Position numbers and translations under genes: made by a program
Part shown: positions 1 to 4,431 of the stretch, piece after piece
How positions within the stretch are numbered: the stretch's first letter is position 1
How the letters are laid out: the number at the start of each line of letters is the position of its first letter
Notes under the pieces: generated by a model
Seen by the model: the letters and a program-made list of their open reading frames with translations, nothing else
What the model was told of the DNA's origin: nothing
The model's database searches: none
DNA from: an archaeon
Lineage (GTDB): Archaea; Methanobacteriota; Methanobacteria; Methanobacteriales; Methanobacteriaceae
Length of the DNA: 8,600 nt
Reading direction: 5' to 3'
NCBI GenBank assembly: GCA_024409165.1
Contig: JAKSUE010000047.1
Location: 1 to 8,600 of the forward strand

Positions 1-55
1 CTTGTTAACTTAAATATTGATGTATTTTTAATATTTAAGTATTTTTTAAGATATC

Positions 56-63
56 TTTTTTTT
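56..63 (+). terminator. T-tract, possible terminator of an upstream gene
   Basis: A run of eight T follows the 10-base palindrome AAGATATCTT (48-57). Archaeal RNA polymerase can terminate on U-rich tracts alone, so this could end a gene lying left of the window. No coding sequence is visible before it, and T-runs are frequent in this AT-rich DNA, so the call is weak. Confidence 0.3.
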
Positions 64-85
64 AATAATTTTAAGATATAAAATT

Positions 86-100
86 TGAAACATTTATATA
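86..100 (+). promoter_or_regulatory. Distal TATA box candidate for spt5-rpl11
   Basis: TTTATATA at 93-100, preceded by TGAAA (86-90) resembling a purine-rich BRE, matches the archaeal promoter consensus. Transcription would start near 122-126, giving a leader of about 200 bases in front of spt5. It is one of two identical octamers upstream of the gene; which is used cannot be told from sequence. Confidence 0.45.
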
Positions 101-245
101 CTTGTTTAAATATATATATTCTTATTATATGAATTTAATTTTATTTATTTTACTTTAATATTCATATTTTAAACTGTCTATGATGCTGTAAATTTTTAAG
201 TAGTTAGTTTAAGTGCTTCTAATAGTTATTAAAGAATATTGTAAA

Positions 246-260
246 ATTTATGTTTATATA
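246..260 (+). promoter_or_regulatory. Proximal TATA box candidate for spt5-rpl11
   Basis: The same octamer TTTATATA recurs at 253-260. A start site about 25 bases downstream, near 283-287, would give a leader of about 40 bases, typical for a methanogen gene with a Shine-Dalgarno site. This makes it the better candidate for the main spt5 promoter. Confidence 0.5.
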
Positions 261-326
261 ATCTTAATTTAATCTATAAATTTATTAATTGCTGTTGAAT
301 TATTAATTATATATAGGTGAATTTAA

Positions 327-818
327 ATGGAAGATATTCAAAATTCCATATTTGCGCTTAAAACATCTGCAGGTCAAGAAAGAAATGTTGCTAAATTATT
401 AGCTATGAAAGCTGATAAACAAGGTATAGAAATTAAAACTATTGTAGTGCCTGAATCTTTAAAAGGGTATATTATAGTTGAAACTGCATCTAAATTGGAT
501 ATGCGTAATCCGGAAATGAGAATTCGTCATTTAAGAGGTATTGTCGGTGCTAAACCTGATGGTACTGTTGATGAAAGAAGTCAAATTACTTTAGAAGAAG
601 TTAAAAGATTCTTAAAACCAAAACCAATTATTTCCTCAATTCAAAAAGGAAGTATTGTCGAACTTGTTTCTGGTCCATTCAAAGGCGAAAAATCCAAAGT
701 TGTACGTTTAGATGAATCTCGTGAAGAAGTTGTTCTCGAGTTAATCGAAGCAGCAGTTCCAATTCCTGTTACTGTTAAAGCTGATCAAATTAGAATTATT
801 AAAAAGGAGGCTGACTAA
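327..818 (+). CDS. spt5: Transcription elongation factor Spt5 (archaeal NusG)
   Basis: Spt5 binds the clamp of RNA polymerase across the DNA cleft, promotes processive elongation and, with Spt4, links polymerase to other machinery. The 163-residue product has the archaeal two-domain form: an NGN domain at about residues 8-97 (starting IFALKTSAGQERNVA, with the RHLRGIVGAKP segment at 68-77) and a KOW domain from about 106 (QKGSIVELVSGPFKGEKSKV). It is slightly longer than many archaeal homologues because about six residues precede the usual start of the NGN domain. The start at 327 is chosen because AGGTGA (315-320) sits at good Shine-Dalgarno distance. The stop overlaps the rpl11 start by one base (TAATG), and the last codons AAG GAG supply the rpl11 ribosome-binding site, so the two genes are cotranscribed and probably translationally coupled. 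Confidence 0.95.
   Translation: MEDIQNSIFALKTSAGQERNVAKLLAMKADKQGIEIKTIVVPESLKGYIIVETASKLDMRNPEMRIRHLRGIVGAKPDGTVDERSQITLEEVKRFLKPKPIISSIQKGSIVELVSGPFKGEKSKVVRLDESREEVVLELIEAAVPIPVTVKADQIRIIKKEAD
804..810 (+). promoter_or_regulatory. Ribosome-binding site of rpl11 within spt5
   Basis: AAGGAGG lies in the last codons of spt5, seven bases before the rpl11 ATG at 818. The G-ending codons AAG GAG, unusual in this AT-rich DNA, are explained by the need for this site. Confidence 0.85.
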
Positions 819-1297
819 TGGCTGATCAAACTGTAGAAGTTCTTCTCGAAGGTGGAACCGCAACTCCTGGACCTCCATTAGGTCCTGCAATTGGTCCACT
901 CGGAATTAATATGATGGAAGTTGTAAAGGAGATTAATGAAAAAACTGCAGACTTTAAAGGTATGAAAGTTCCTGTAAAAGTTATTGTAGATAGCAAAAAA
1001 AACTTTACTATTGAAGTAGGTACTCCTCCAACTACTGCACTTATTATGCAAGAACTCAATATTGATAAAGGTGCTCATGAACCTGGTGCTGAAGTTGCTG
1101 CAGATTTATCTGTAGAACAAGCTTTAAAAGTTGCTAGAATGAAATTTGATTCATTACTTGCTAATGATTACAAACATGCAGCTAAAGAAATTATGGGTAC
1201 TTGTGTAAGTATGGGTATTACTGTTGATGGTAAAGACCCAAGAGATGCTCAAAAAGCTGTTGATGCTGGAGAGTATGATGATATTTTAGTAGAATAA
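818..1297 (+). CDS. rpl11: 50S ribosomal protein L11 (uL11)
   Basis: L11 binds helices 43/44 of 23S rRNA and forms the base of the GTPase-associated centre next to the P stalk. The 159 residues show the hallmark N-terminal proline/glycine segment TPGPPLGPAIGPLGIN (16-31), the flexible part of the N-terminal domain that contacts elongation factors. The RNA-binding C-terminal domain follows from about residue 70 (GTPPTTALIMQEL) to SMGITVDGKDPRDAQ (131-145). The length is normal for archaea. The ATG at 818 overlaps the spt5 stop and has a strong GGAGG seven bases upstream. The stop codon lies inside an inverted repeat (1291-1309), and a 325-base gap separates the gene from rpl1, so it probably forms a two-gene unit with spt5. 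Confidence 0.97.
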   Translation: MADQTVEVLLEGGTATPGPPLGPAIGPLGINMMEVVKEINEKTADFKGMKVPVKVIVDSKKNFTIEVGTPPTTALIMQELNIDKGAHEPGAEVAADLSVEQALKVARMKFDSLLANDYKHAAKEIMGTCVSMGITVDGKDPRDAQKAVDAGEYDDILVE

Positions 1298-1309
1298 TTT
1301 TATTATTCT
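1291..1309 (+). terminator. Hairpin spanning the rpl11 stop codon
   Basis: AGAATAAT (1291-1298) and ATTATTCT (1302-1309) are perfect inverted repeats around a three-base TTT loop. The rpl11 stop TAA (1295-1297) is in the left arm and T-rich DNA follows. A second, weaker inverted repeat lies at 1335-1351 (AGAATT / AATTCT). It probably marks the 3' end of the spt5-rpl11 transcript, although the stem is almost all A-U and would be weak as RNA. Confidence 0.45.
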
Positions 1310-1452
1310 ATTTACTTTATTAATTATAGAATTTAGAATTTATTAAATTCTGTTCTATTTATTCAGATTTATAATTTATTTATCTTTGTAAGTGATTAAT
1401 TAATTCATTAATAATTATTTATTAAGTTAATTATGATACTTCGATTAATAAA

Positions 1453-1460
1453 TTTTATAC
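1453..1460 (+). promoter_or_regulatory. Alternative TATA-like box upstream of rpl1
   Basis: TTTTATAC would place a start near 1483-1487 and a leader of about 135 bases. It resembles the archaeal TATA box moderately well, but many such octamers occur by chance in this composition. The element at 1531-1538 gives a shorter leader starting at the first hairpin and is preferred. Confidence 0.25.
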
Positions 1461-1530
1461 AATGTAGATGCTGTTCTAATTAACTTATTAAGTTTAATTA
1501 AGATTAATCTTATTTAGAATTGATAATTGA

Positions 1531-1538
1531 TTATAATT
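1531..1538 (+). promoter_or_regulatory. Probable TATA box of the rpl1-rpl10-rpl12 operon
   Basis: TTATAATT is centred about 27 bases before G1561, where the base composition changes from AT-only to the G-rich GGGATC that starts the first leader hairpin. A start there would give a structured leader of about 62 bases. The match to the TATA consensus is only fair, so the call rests mostly on spacing. Confidence 0.35.
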
Positions 1539-1557
1539 GATATATTGTTTTATTTAT

Positions 1558-1581
1558 CATGGGATCGAAAGATTTCTCATG
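1558..1581 (+). promoter_or_regulatory. Leader hairpin 1 of rpl1 with GAAA tetraloop
   Basis: GGGATC (1561-1566) pairs with GATTTC (1571-1576), allowing two G-U pairs, across a GAAA (GNRA-type) loop at 1567-1570. In an alternative register the stem extends outward through CATG (1558-1561) with CATG (1578-1581), leaving bulged T. GNRA loops often stabilise functional RNA hairpins or make tertiary contacts. Its role is not known; regulation of L1 synthesis or protection of the mRNA 5' end are possibilities. Confidence 0.4.
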
Positions 1582-1595
1582 AAAACCAATTTCCA

Positions 1596-1611
1596 ATGAA
1601 CTTAAGTTCAT
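1596..1611 (+). promoter_or_regulatory. Leader hairpin 2 of rpl1, a perfect 16-base palindrome
   Basis: ATGAACTTAAGTTCAT is a perfect palindrome ending directly against the GGAGG ribosome-binding site at 1612-1616. As RNA it forms a 6-bp stem with a TTAA loop. CC at 1593-1594 could extend it by pairing with GG at 1612-1613 across a bulged A, partly hiding the ribosome-binding site. It could equally be a DNA operator. Confidence 0.4.
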
Positions 1612-1617
1612 GGAGGA
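1612..1617 (+). promoter_or_regulatory. Ribosome-binding site that fixes the rpl1 start
   Basis: GGAGGA lies six bases before the ATG at 1623. The upstream in-frame ATGs at 1527 and 1596 have no such site, so it decides the start in favour of the MTQEIIDAVKEA N-terminus. Confidence 0.85.
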
Positions 1618-1622
1618 TTTAT

Positions 1623-2261
1623 ATGACACAAGAGATTATTGATGCGGTGAAGGAGGCAAAAGAATTAGCTAAGCCGAGAAACTTCACTCAATCTATTGAT
1701 GTTATTATTAACATCAAAGATTTAGATGTCAGAAAACCAGATAATAGGTTTAGTGAGGAACTTGCTCTTCCTAACGGTCGTGGAAAACCAATTACTATTG
1801 GTGTAATCGCTGATGGAGAGTTAGCTGTTTCTGCTAAAAATGCTGGTATTGATCTTGTTATTTCAAAAGAAGATTTGGAAGAATTAGGAAAAAACAGAAA
1901 ACAAGCTAAAAAATTAGCTGGTTCTGTAGATTTCTTTATTGCTCAAGCTGATATGATGGCGCTTGTAGGTAGATTCTTAGGTCCAGTTCTTGGTCCTCGT
2001 AACAAAATGCCAAAACCTGTACCTGCTAGTGCAAAAGTTGAGCCTTTACTTGAAAGATTACAATCTACTATTAAAGTAGGTGTTAAACAACAACCTTCTA
2101 TCCAAATTTTAGTTGGAACTCAGGATATGGATGACGAGAAGTTAGCTGAAAATATTGAAGCTGTTCTTGCAATCTTAGACCGCAATTTAGAAAAAGGAAG
2201 AAACCAAATAAAATCCATGTATATTAAAGCAACTATGGGTTCAGTAGTGAGGGTGATTTAA
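1623..2261 (+). CDS. rpl1: 50S ribosomal protein L1 (uL1)
   Basis: L1 binds 23S rRNA helices 76-78 to form the mobile stalk at the E site that helps eject deacylated tRNA; in bacteria and methanogens it is also a translational repressor of its own operon. The product is 212 residues from MTQ. The frame stays open to 1527, but the longer form is rejected because GGAGGA precedes 1623 and homology begins there. Domain I is residues 1-66 plus about 155-212, and domain II is about 67-154. Visible signatures are VKEAKELAKPRNFTQS (9-24), GRFLGPVLGPRNKMPKPVP (116-134), and the near-invariant Thr-Met-Gly at 204-206 in the C-terminal RNA-binding strand. The codons at 1647-1687 also form an L1-binding RNA element. 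The last codons (GTG AGG GTG) carry the rpl10 ribosome-binding site, one base separates the two genes, and coupling is likely. Confidence 0.96.
   Translation: MTQEIIDAVKEAKELAKPRNFTQSIDVIINIKDLDVRKPDNRFSEELALPNGRGKPITIGVIADGELAVSAKNAGIDLVISKEDLEELGKNRKQAKKLAGSVDFFIAQADMMALVGRFLGPVLGPRNKMPKPVPASAKVEPLLERLQSTIKVGVKQQPSIQILVGTQDMDDEKLAENIEAVLAILDRNLEKGRNQIKSMYIKATMGSVVRVI
1647..1687 (+). promoter_or_regulatory. L1-binding autoregulatory mRNA element inside rpl1
   Basis: GTGAA (1647-1651) pairs with TTCAC (1683-1687) and GGC (1655-1657) with GCC (1673-1675), enclosing an asymmetric internal loop of GGA (1652-1654) against GAGAAAC (1676-1682). This matches, as recalled, the core of the mRNA element bound by L1 in Methanococcus and Methanocaldococcus, which sits about 30 bases inside the L1 gene and mimics the 23S site. 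Here it begins 24 bases after the A of the ATG. The codons used (GCG GTG AAG GAG, then AAG CCG) are G-ending in a gene that mostly uses A/T-ending codons, pointing to selection on the RNA. Excess L1 would bind here and repress rpl1 and the coupled rpl10. Confidence 0.8.
2249..2256 (+). promoter_or_regulatory. Ribosome-binding site of rpl10 within rpl1
   Basis: GAGGGTGA overlaps the last rpl1 codons and lies six bases before the rpl10 ATG. It explains the codons GTG AGG GTG at the end of rpl1 and supports translational coupling. Confidence 0.8.
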
Positions 2262-2262
2262 G

Positions 2263-3270
2263 ATGGCTCACATTGCTGAATGGAAAAAGGATGAAGTTAA
2301 AGAACTTAAAGATTTAATTGCTGATGCTAAAGTTGTCGGTGTTGTTAACTTATTAAACATCCCTGCAAGACAACTCCAAGAAATGAGAAAAAGTCTTAAA
2401 GGTAAAGCAACTCTTAGATTATCTAAAATTAATCTTATGAATTTAGCTTTAGAAGATTGTAACGATGAGAAAGCAGATATTATTGGACTTTCTGAATTTA
2501 TGGAAGGTCAACCTGCGCTTATTTGTACTGATATGAACCCTTTCAAATTGTATAAAATATTAGAAGATAGTAAAACTTCTGCACCTGCTAAAGCAGGAGC
2601 TATTGCTAACGATGATATTATTATACCTGCTGGAGATACTGGTTTCCCTGCAGGTCCTTTCCTTGGGGAATTAAAACAAATCGGTGCAAACCCTAAAGTC
2701 GATAAAGGTAAAATTACTGTAATGAAAGATTTTGTTGCTGTTAAAGCTGGTGAAGAAGTTCCTAAAAATGTAGCAGCTGTTTTAACCAGAATGGATATCA
2801 AACCTATGGAAGTAGGTATGGATCTTAAAGCTGTTTATGAAGACGGTGCTATTTTCAAAGCTGATGTATTAGCTATTGATGAGGAACAAACTATTGCAGA
2901 TGTTCAAAATGCATTTACTAAAGCATTCAACTTATCTGTATTTACTGCATTCCCAACTGACAAAACTATCTCTGCTATTATCGGTTCTGCTCACTCCAAA
3001 GCATTTAATGTTGGTGTTGAAGCAGCAATTATGAACTCTAAAACTTCTGATATGATCATTGGTTTAGCAAATGCTAAAATGTTAGCTTTAGCTGGAGAAC
3101 TTTCCGCTGATGCTTTAGATGATGAATTATCTGATAAATTAGCTAATGTTGCTGCAGCTGCTCCTGTAGCTGTTGCTGAAGAAGCTGAAGTTGAAGAAGA
3201 AGTCGAAGAGGAAGAAGAAGAAAAAGCAGAAGAAACCGCAGCAATCGGTTTAGGTGCCTTATTCGGTTAG
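2263..3270 (+). CDS. rpl10: 50S ribosomal stalk protein P0 / L10 (uL10)
   Basis: P0/L10 anchors the flexible stalk to 23S rRNA beside L11 and carries P1/L12 dimers that recruit translational GTPases. The 335 residues show the RNA-binding N-terminal domain (about 1-105, with RKSLKGKATLRLSKINLM at 42-59) and the archaeal/eukaryotic insertion domain (about 106-185, including PAGDTGFPAGPFLGELKQIG). A helical spine from about 210 to 295 follows; archaeal homologues bind three P1 dimers there. The end is an Ala/Glu-rich hinge and the tail GLGALFG (329-335), the elongation-factor-binding sequence shared with P1. The length is normal for Euryarchaeota. It starts one base after rpl1, with GGTGA six bases upstream. 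The 124-base spacer before rpl12 holds a T-tract and competing hairpins that may adjust the P0:P1 ratio. Confidence 0.97.
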   Translation: MAHIAEWKKDEVKELKDLIADAKVVGVVNLLNIPARQLQEMRKSLKGKATLRLSKINLMNLALEDCNDEKADIIGLSEFMEGQPALICTDMNPFKLYKILEDSKTSAPAKAGAIANDDIIIPAGDTGFPAGPFLGELKQIGANPKVDKGKITVMKDFVAVKAGEEVPKNVAAVLTRMDIKPMEVGMDLKAVYEDGAIFKADVLAIDEEQTIADVQNAFTKAFNLSVFTAFPTDKTISAIIGSAHSKAFNVGVEAAIMNSKTSDMIIGLANAKMLALAGELSADALDDELSDKLANVAAAAPVAVAEEAEVEEEVEEEEEEKAEETAAIGLGALFG

Positions 3271-3284
3271 ATTTAAAATTTAAA

Positions 3285-3298
3285 CTTTATACTTTTTT
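3285..3298 (+). promoter_or_regulatory. TATA-like box and T-tract between rpl10 and rpl12
   Basis: CTTTATAC (3285-3292) resembles a TATA box and could start an rpl12-specific transcript near 3312-3316. The adjoining run of six T (3293-3298) could instead act as a partial terminator after rpl10. The two readings have opposite effects on rpl12 supply and cannot be separated from sequence. Confidence 0.3.
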
Positions 3299-3299
3299 A

Positions 3300-3348
3300 T
3301 TTAAACCTAGTGTTTTAATAGGTTAAACACAAAAATGCATTTTGCATT
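3300..3348 (+). promoter_or_regulatory. Competing hairpins in the rpl10-rpl12 spacer
   Basis: Hairpin A pairs AACCTA (3304-3309) with TAGGTT (3319-3324), extended by TTT/AAA (3300-3302 with 3325-3327) around a bulged A. Hairpin B pairs GTGTTTTAA (3310-3318, one bulged T) with TTAAACAC (3323-3330). They share bases and exclude each other. A third hairpin, AATGCA (3334-3339) with TGCATT (3343-3348), stands beside them. The arrangement suggests an attenuator, processing site or stability element affecting rpl12; function is inferred. Confidence 0.4.
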
Positions 3349-3385
3349 AAAATTAAAAAGAAAATAATTTATTTATAAAATAAAC

Positions 3386-3390
3386 GGTGA
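3386..3390 (+). promoter_or_regulatory. Ribosome-binding site of rpl12
   Basis: GGTGA lies four bases before the ATG at 3395, within GGTGAT, a good complement of the archaeal 16S rRNA 3' end. It is a clear site in a largely A+T leader. Confidence 0.8.
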
Positions 3391-3394
3391 TAAC

Positions 3395-3697
<303 letters not shown>

Positions 3698-3703
<6 letters not shown>

Positions 3704-3735
3704 ATTCTTTCTATCCTTTATTTTCTTTTTTTTCA
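3698..3735 (+). terminator. Terminator of the rpl1-rpl10-rpl12 operon
   Basis: GGATAGA (3698-3704) and TCTATCC (3710-3716) form a perfect 7-bp stem around TTCTT, with the rpl12 stop TAG in the left arm. A long T-rich run ending in eight or nine T follows at 3718-3734. This is the best hairpin plus U-tract in the window and agrees with the operon end. Confidence 0.75.
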
Positions 3736-3781
3736 AACCCTCAGTATTACTTTTTAACTATTTTTTATTATTTTAATAAAT

Positions 3782-3791
3782 TTATTATATT
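3782..3791 (+). promoter_or_regulatory. TATA box of the zinc-ribbon gene, implying a leaderless mRNA
   Basis: TTATTATATT is centred about 26 bases before the ATG at 3813, the usual distance from TATA box to transcription start in archaea. No Shine-Dalgarno sequence precedes the ATG. Transcription would therefore begin at or next to the start codon. Confidence 0.4.
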
Positions 3792-3812
3792 TATTTAATC
3801 ATAATAATTATT

Positions 3813-4259
3813 ATGAAATGTCCTTATTGTAATTCAGAAAATCCAGATAGTTATAAATACTGTCATGAATGTGGATGTCCATTAAATTACTCTAATTTTA
3901 ATCCTAATCCTAATTCAAATTCTAACTCTAATTTTAATAATAATCCTCATTCTATTTTTAATAATTATAATAATTCTAATTCTTATTATAATAATTCTAA
4001 TTTAGTTATGAGTGATGAATCTAAGAAAAAACTAATTATTTTTGGTTATATTATAGCTATTTTATTTGGTTGGGGAAGTTTCTTATTCTCATTCTTATTT
4101 AGATCCTTTGGATTTTATGGATTCTTTGGATTTTTCGGATTGTTTTTCCCAGGTTTCATGTTAAATAGTAATGATAAAACTCTTAAAAAACATGGAATAA
4201 TCCAGTTATTAATTACTTTACTTGGGATTATTTGCACTATTCTATTTTTATTTTTTTAA
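3813..4259 (+). CDS. Zinc-ribbon, Asn-rich, multi-pass membrane protein of unknown function
   Basis: The specific function is not recognised. The 148-residue product has an N-terminal zinc ribbon (MKCPYCNSENPDSYKYCHECG, with Cys 3, 6, 17 and 20 as likely ligands), like the zinc-ribbon domains fused to membrane or secreted proteins in many archaea. An Asn/Ser/Tyr-rich low-complexity linker follows (about 25-63). After the charged KKK at 71-73 come three hydrophobic segments, at about 74-96, 98-117 (aromatic, FGFYGFFGFFGLFFPGF) and 128-148. This suggests an integral membrane protein with the zinc ribbon on the cytoplasmic side. It is the only non-housekeeping gene in the window. It lies between the ribosomal operon terminator and alaS, lacks a Shine-Dalgarno site and is probably monocistronic. 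The linker is built from repeated AAT and TCT codons. The gene is real by composition and motif; the role is open. Confidence 0.75.
   Translation: MKCPYCNSENPDSYKYCHECGCPLNYSNFNPNPNSNSNSNFNNNPHSIFNNYNNSNSYYNNSNLVMSDESKKKLIIFGYIIAILFGWGSFLFSFLFRSFGFYGFFGFFGLFFPGFMLNSNDKTLKKHGIIQLLITLLGIICTILFLFF
4244..4258 (+). terminator. T-tract overlapping the end of the zinc-ribbon gene
   Basis: T-runs of five (4245-4249) and seven (4251-4257) encode the last Leu/Phe residues and run into the stop codon. Such a U-tract can terminate archaeal transcription without a hairpin. Termination this close to the stop would leave almost no 3' untranslated region, so the call is tentative. Confidence 0.3.
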
Positions 4260-4349
4260 TTTATACTATTAGGTGCTATCTAAAAACTATTATTATTTTA
4301 TTCCAGAACTAAGATTTTAAAAATTTTTAAATATATTAAATAACATAAA

Positions 4350-4390
4350 TTAAATTATAATATTAATTTAAAATTTTAAATTATAATATT
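4350..4390 (+). repeat. 15-base direct repeat in the alaS promoter region
   Basis: TTAAATTATAATATT occurs at 4350-4364 and again at 4376-4390, a period of 26 bases. Each copy contains the TATA-like TTATAATA. The sequence is only A+T, so chance is not excluded. The repeat could still provide two alternative promoters. Confidence 0.4.
4381..4388 (+). promoter_or_regulatory. Probable TATA box of alaS
   Basis: TTATAATA with AAATTTTAAA just upstream would start transcription near 4409-4412. That leaves a short leader of about 20 bases containing the weak ribosome-binding site AGGCGA (4422-4427). Position is good; sequence specificity is low in this AT-only stretch. Confidence 0.4.
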
Positions 4391-4431
4391 TATTAAATTT
4401 ATTTATTATTAAAACTTAATTAGGCGATATT

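Larger units (their letters stand above)
1..326. other. Non-coding AT-rich region upstream of spt5
   Basis: No open reading frame of useful length and no tRNA-like T-arm is visible. The stretch holds an early T-tract (56-63), two TATA boxes (93-100 and 253-260) and an 8-bp inverted repeat, ATATGAAT at 127-134 against ATTCATAT at 160-167. That repeat would lie near the 5' end of a transcript from the distal promoter. In many archaea a short secE gene lies immediately before spt5; none is seen here. Confidence 0.6.
1298..1622. other. Long non-coding gap between rpl11 and rpl1
   Basis: This 325-base AT-rich stretch has no convincing gene. In order it holds the right half of the rpl11 stop hairpin, a second inverted repeat (1335-1351), TATA-like sequences (1453-1460 and 1531-1538), two leader hairpins (1558-1581 and 1596-1611) and the rpl1 ribosome-binding site (1612-1616). 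The rpl1 frame stays open upstream to an ATG at 1527, but that segment is not treated as coding. Confidence 0.6.

Noticed and set aside
178..190. Possible C/D-box small RNA (ATGATGC resembling a C box)
   Set aside because: There is one mismatch to the C box and no D box (CTGA) at a suitable distance, so a C/D RNA cannot be supported.
826..1078. Minus-strand open frames of 77 and 66 codons opposite rpl11
   Set aside because: They are antisense shadows of the confidently identified L11 gene and show no recognisable domain.
183..1474. Repeated ATGCTGT heptamer at 183-189 and 1468-1474 as a shared regulatory motif
   Set aside because: It is a short match with non-matching flanks and different spacing to the TATA-like boxes; chance is sufficient.
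1527..1622. N-terminal extension of rpl1 starting at the ATG at 1527 (or 1596)
   Set aside because: Neither ATG has a ribosome-binding site, the extra residues do not resemble L1 N-termini, and the region contains leader hairpins plus a strong GGAGGA placed for the ATG at 1623.
2508..2801. Minus-strand open frame of 97 codons opposite rpl10
   Set aside because: It is antisense to the well-conserved P0 gene, and its hydrophobic composition follows from the complementary sequence.
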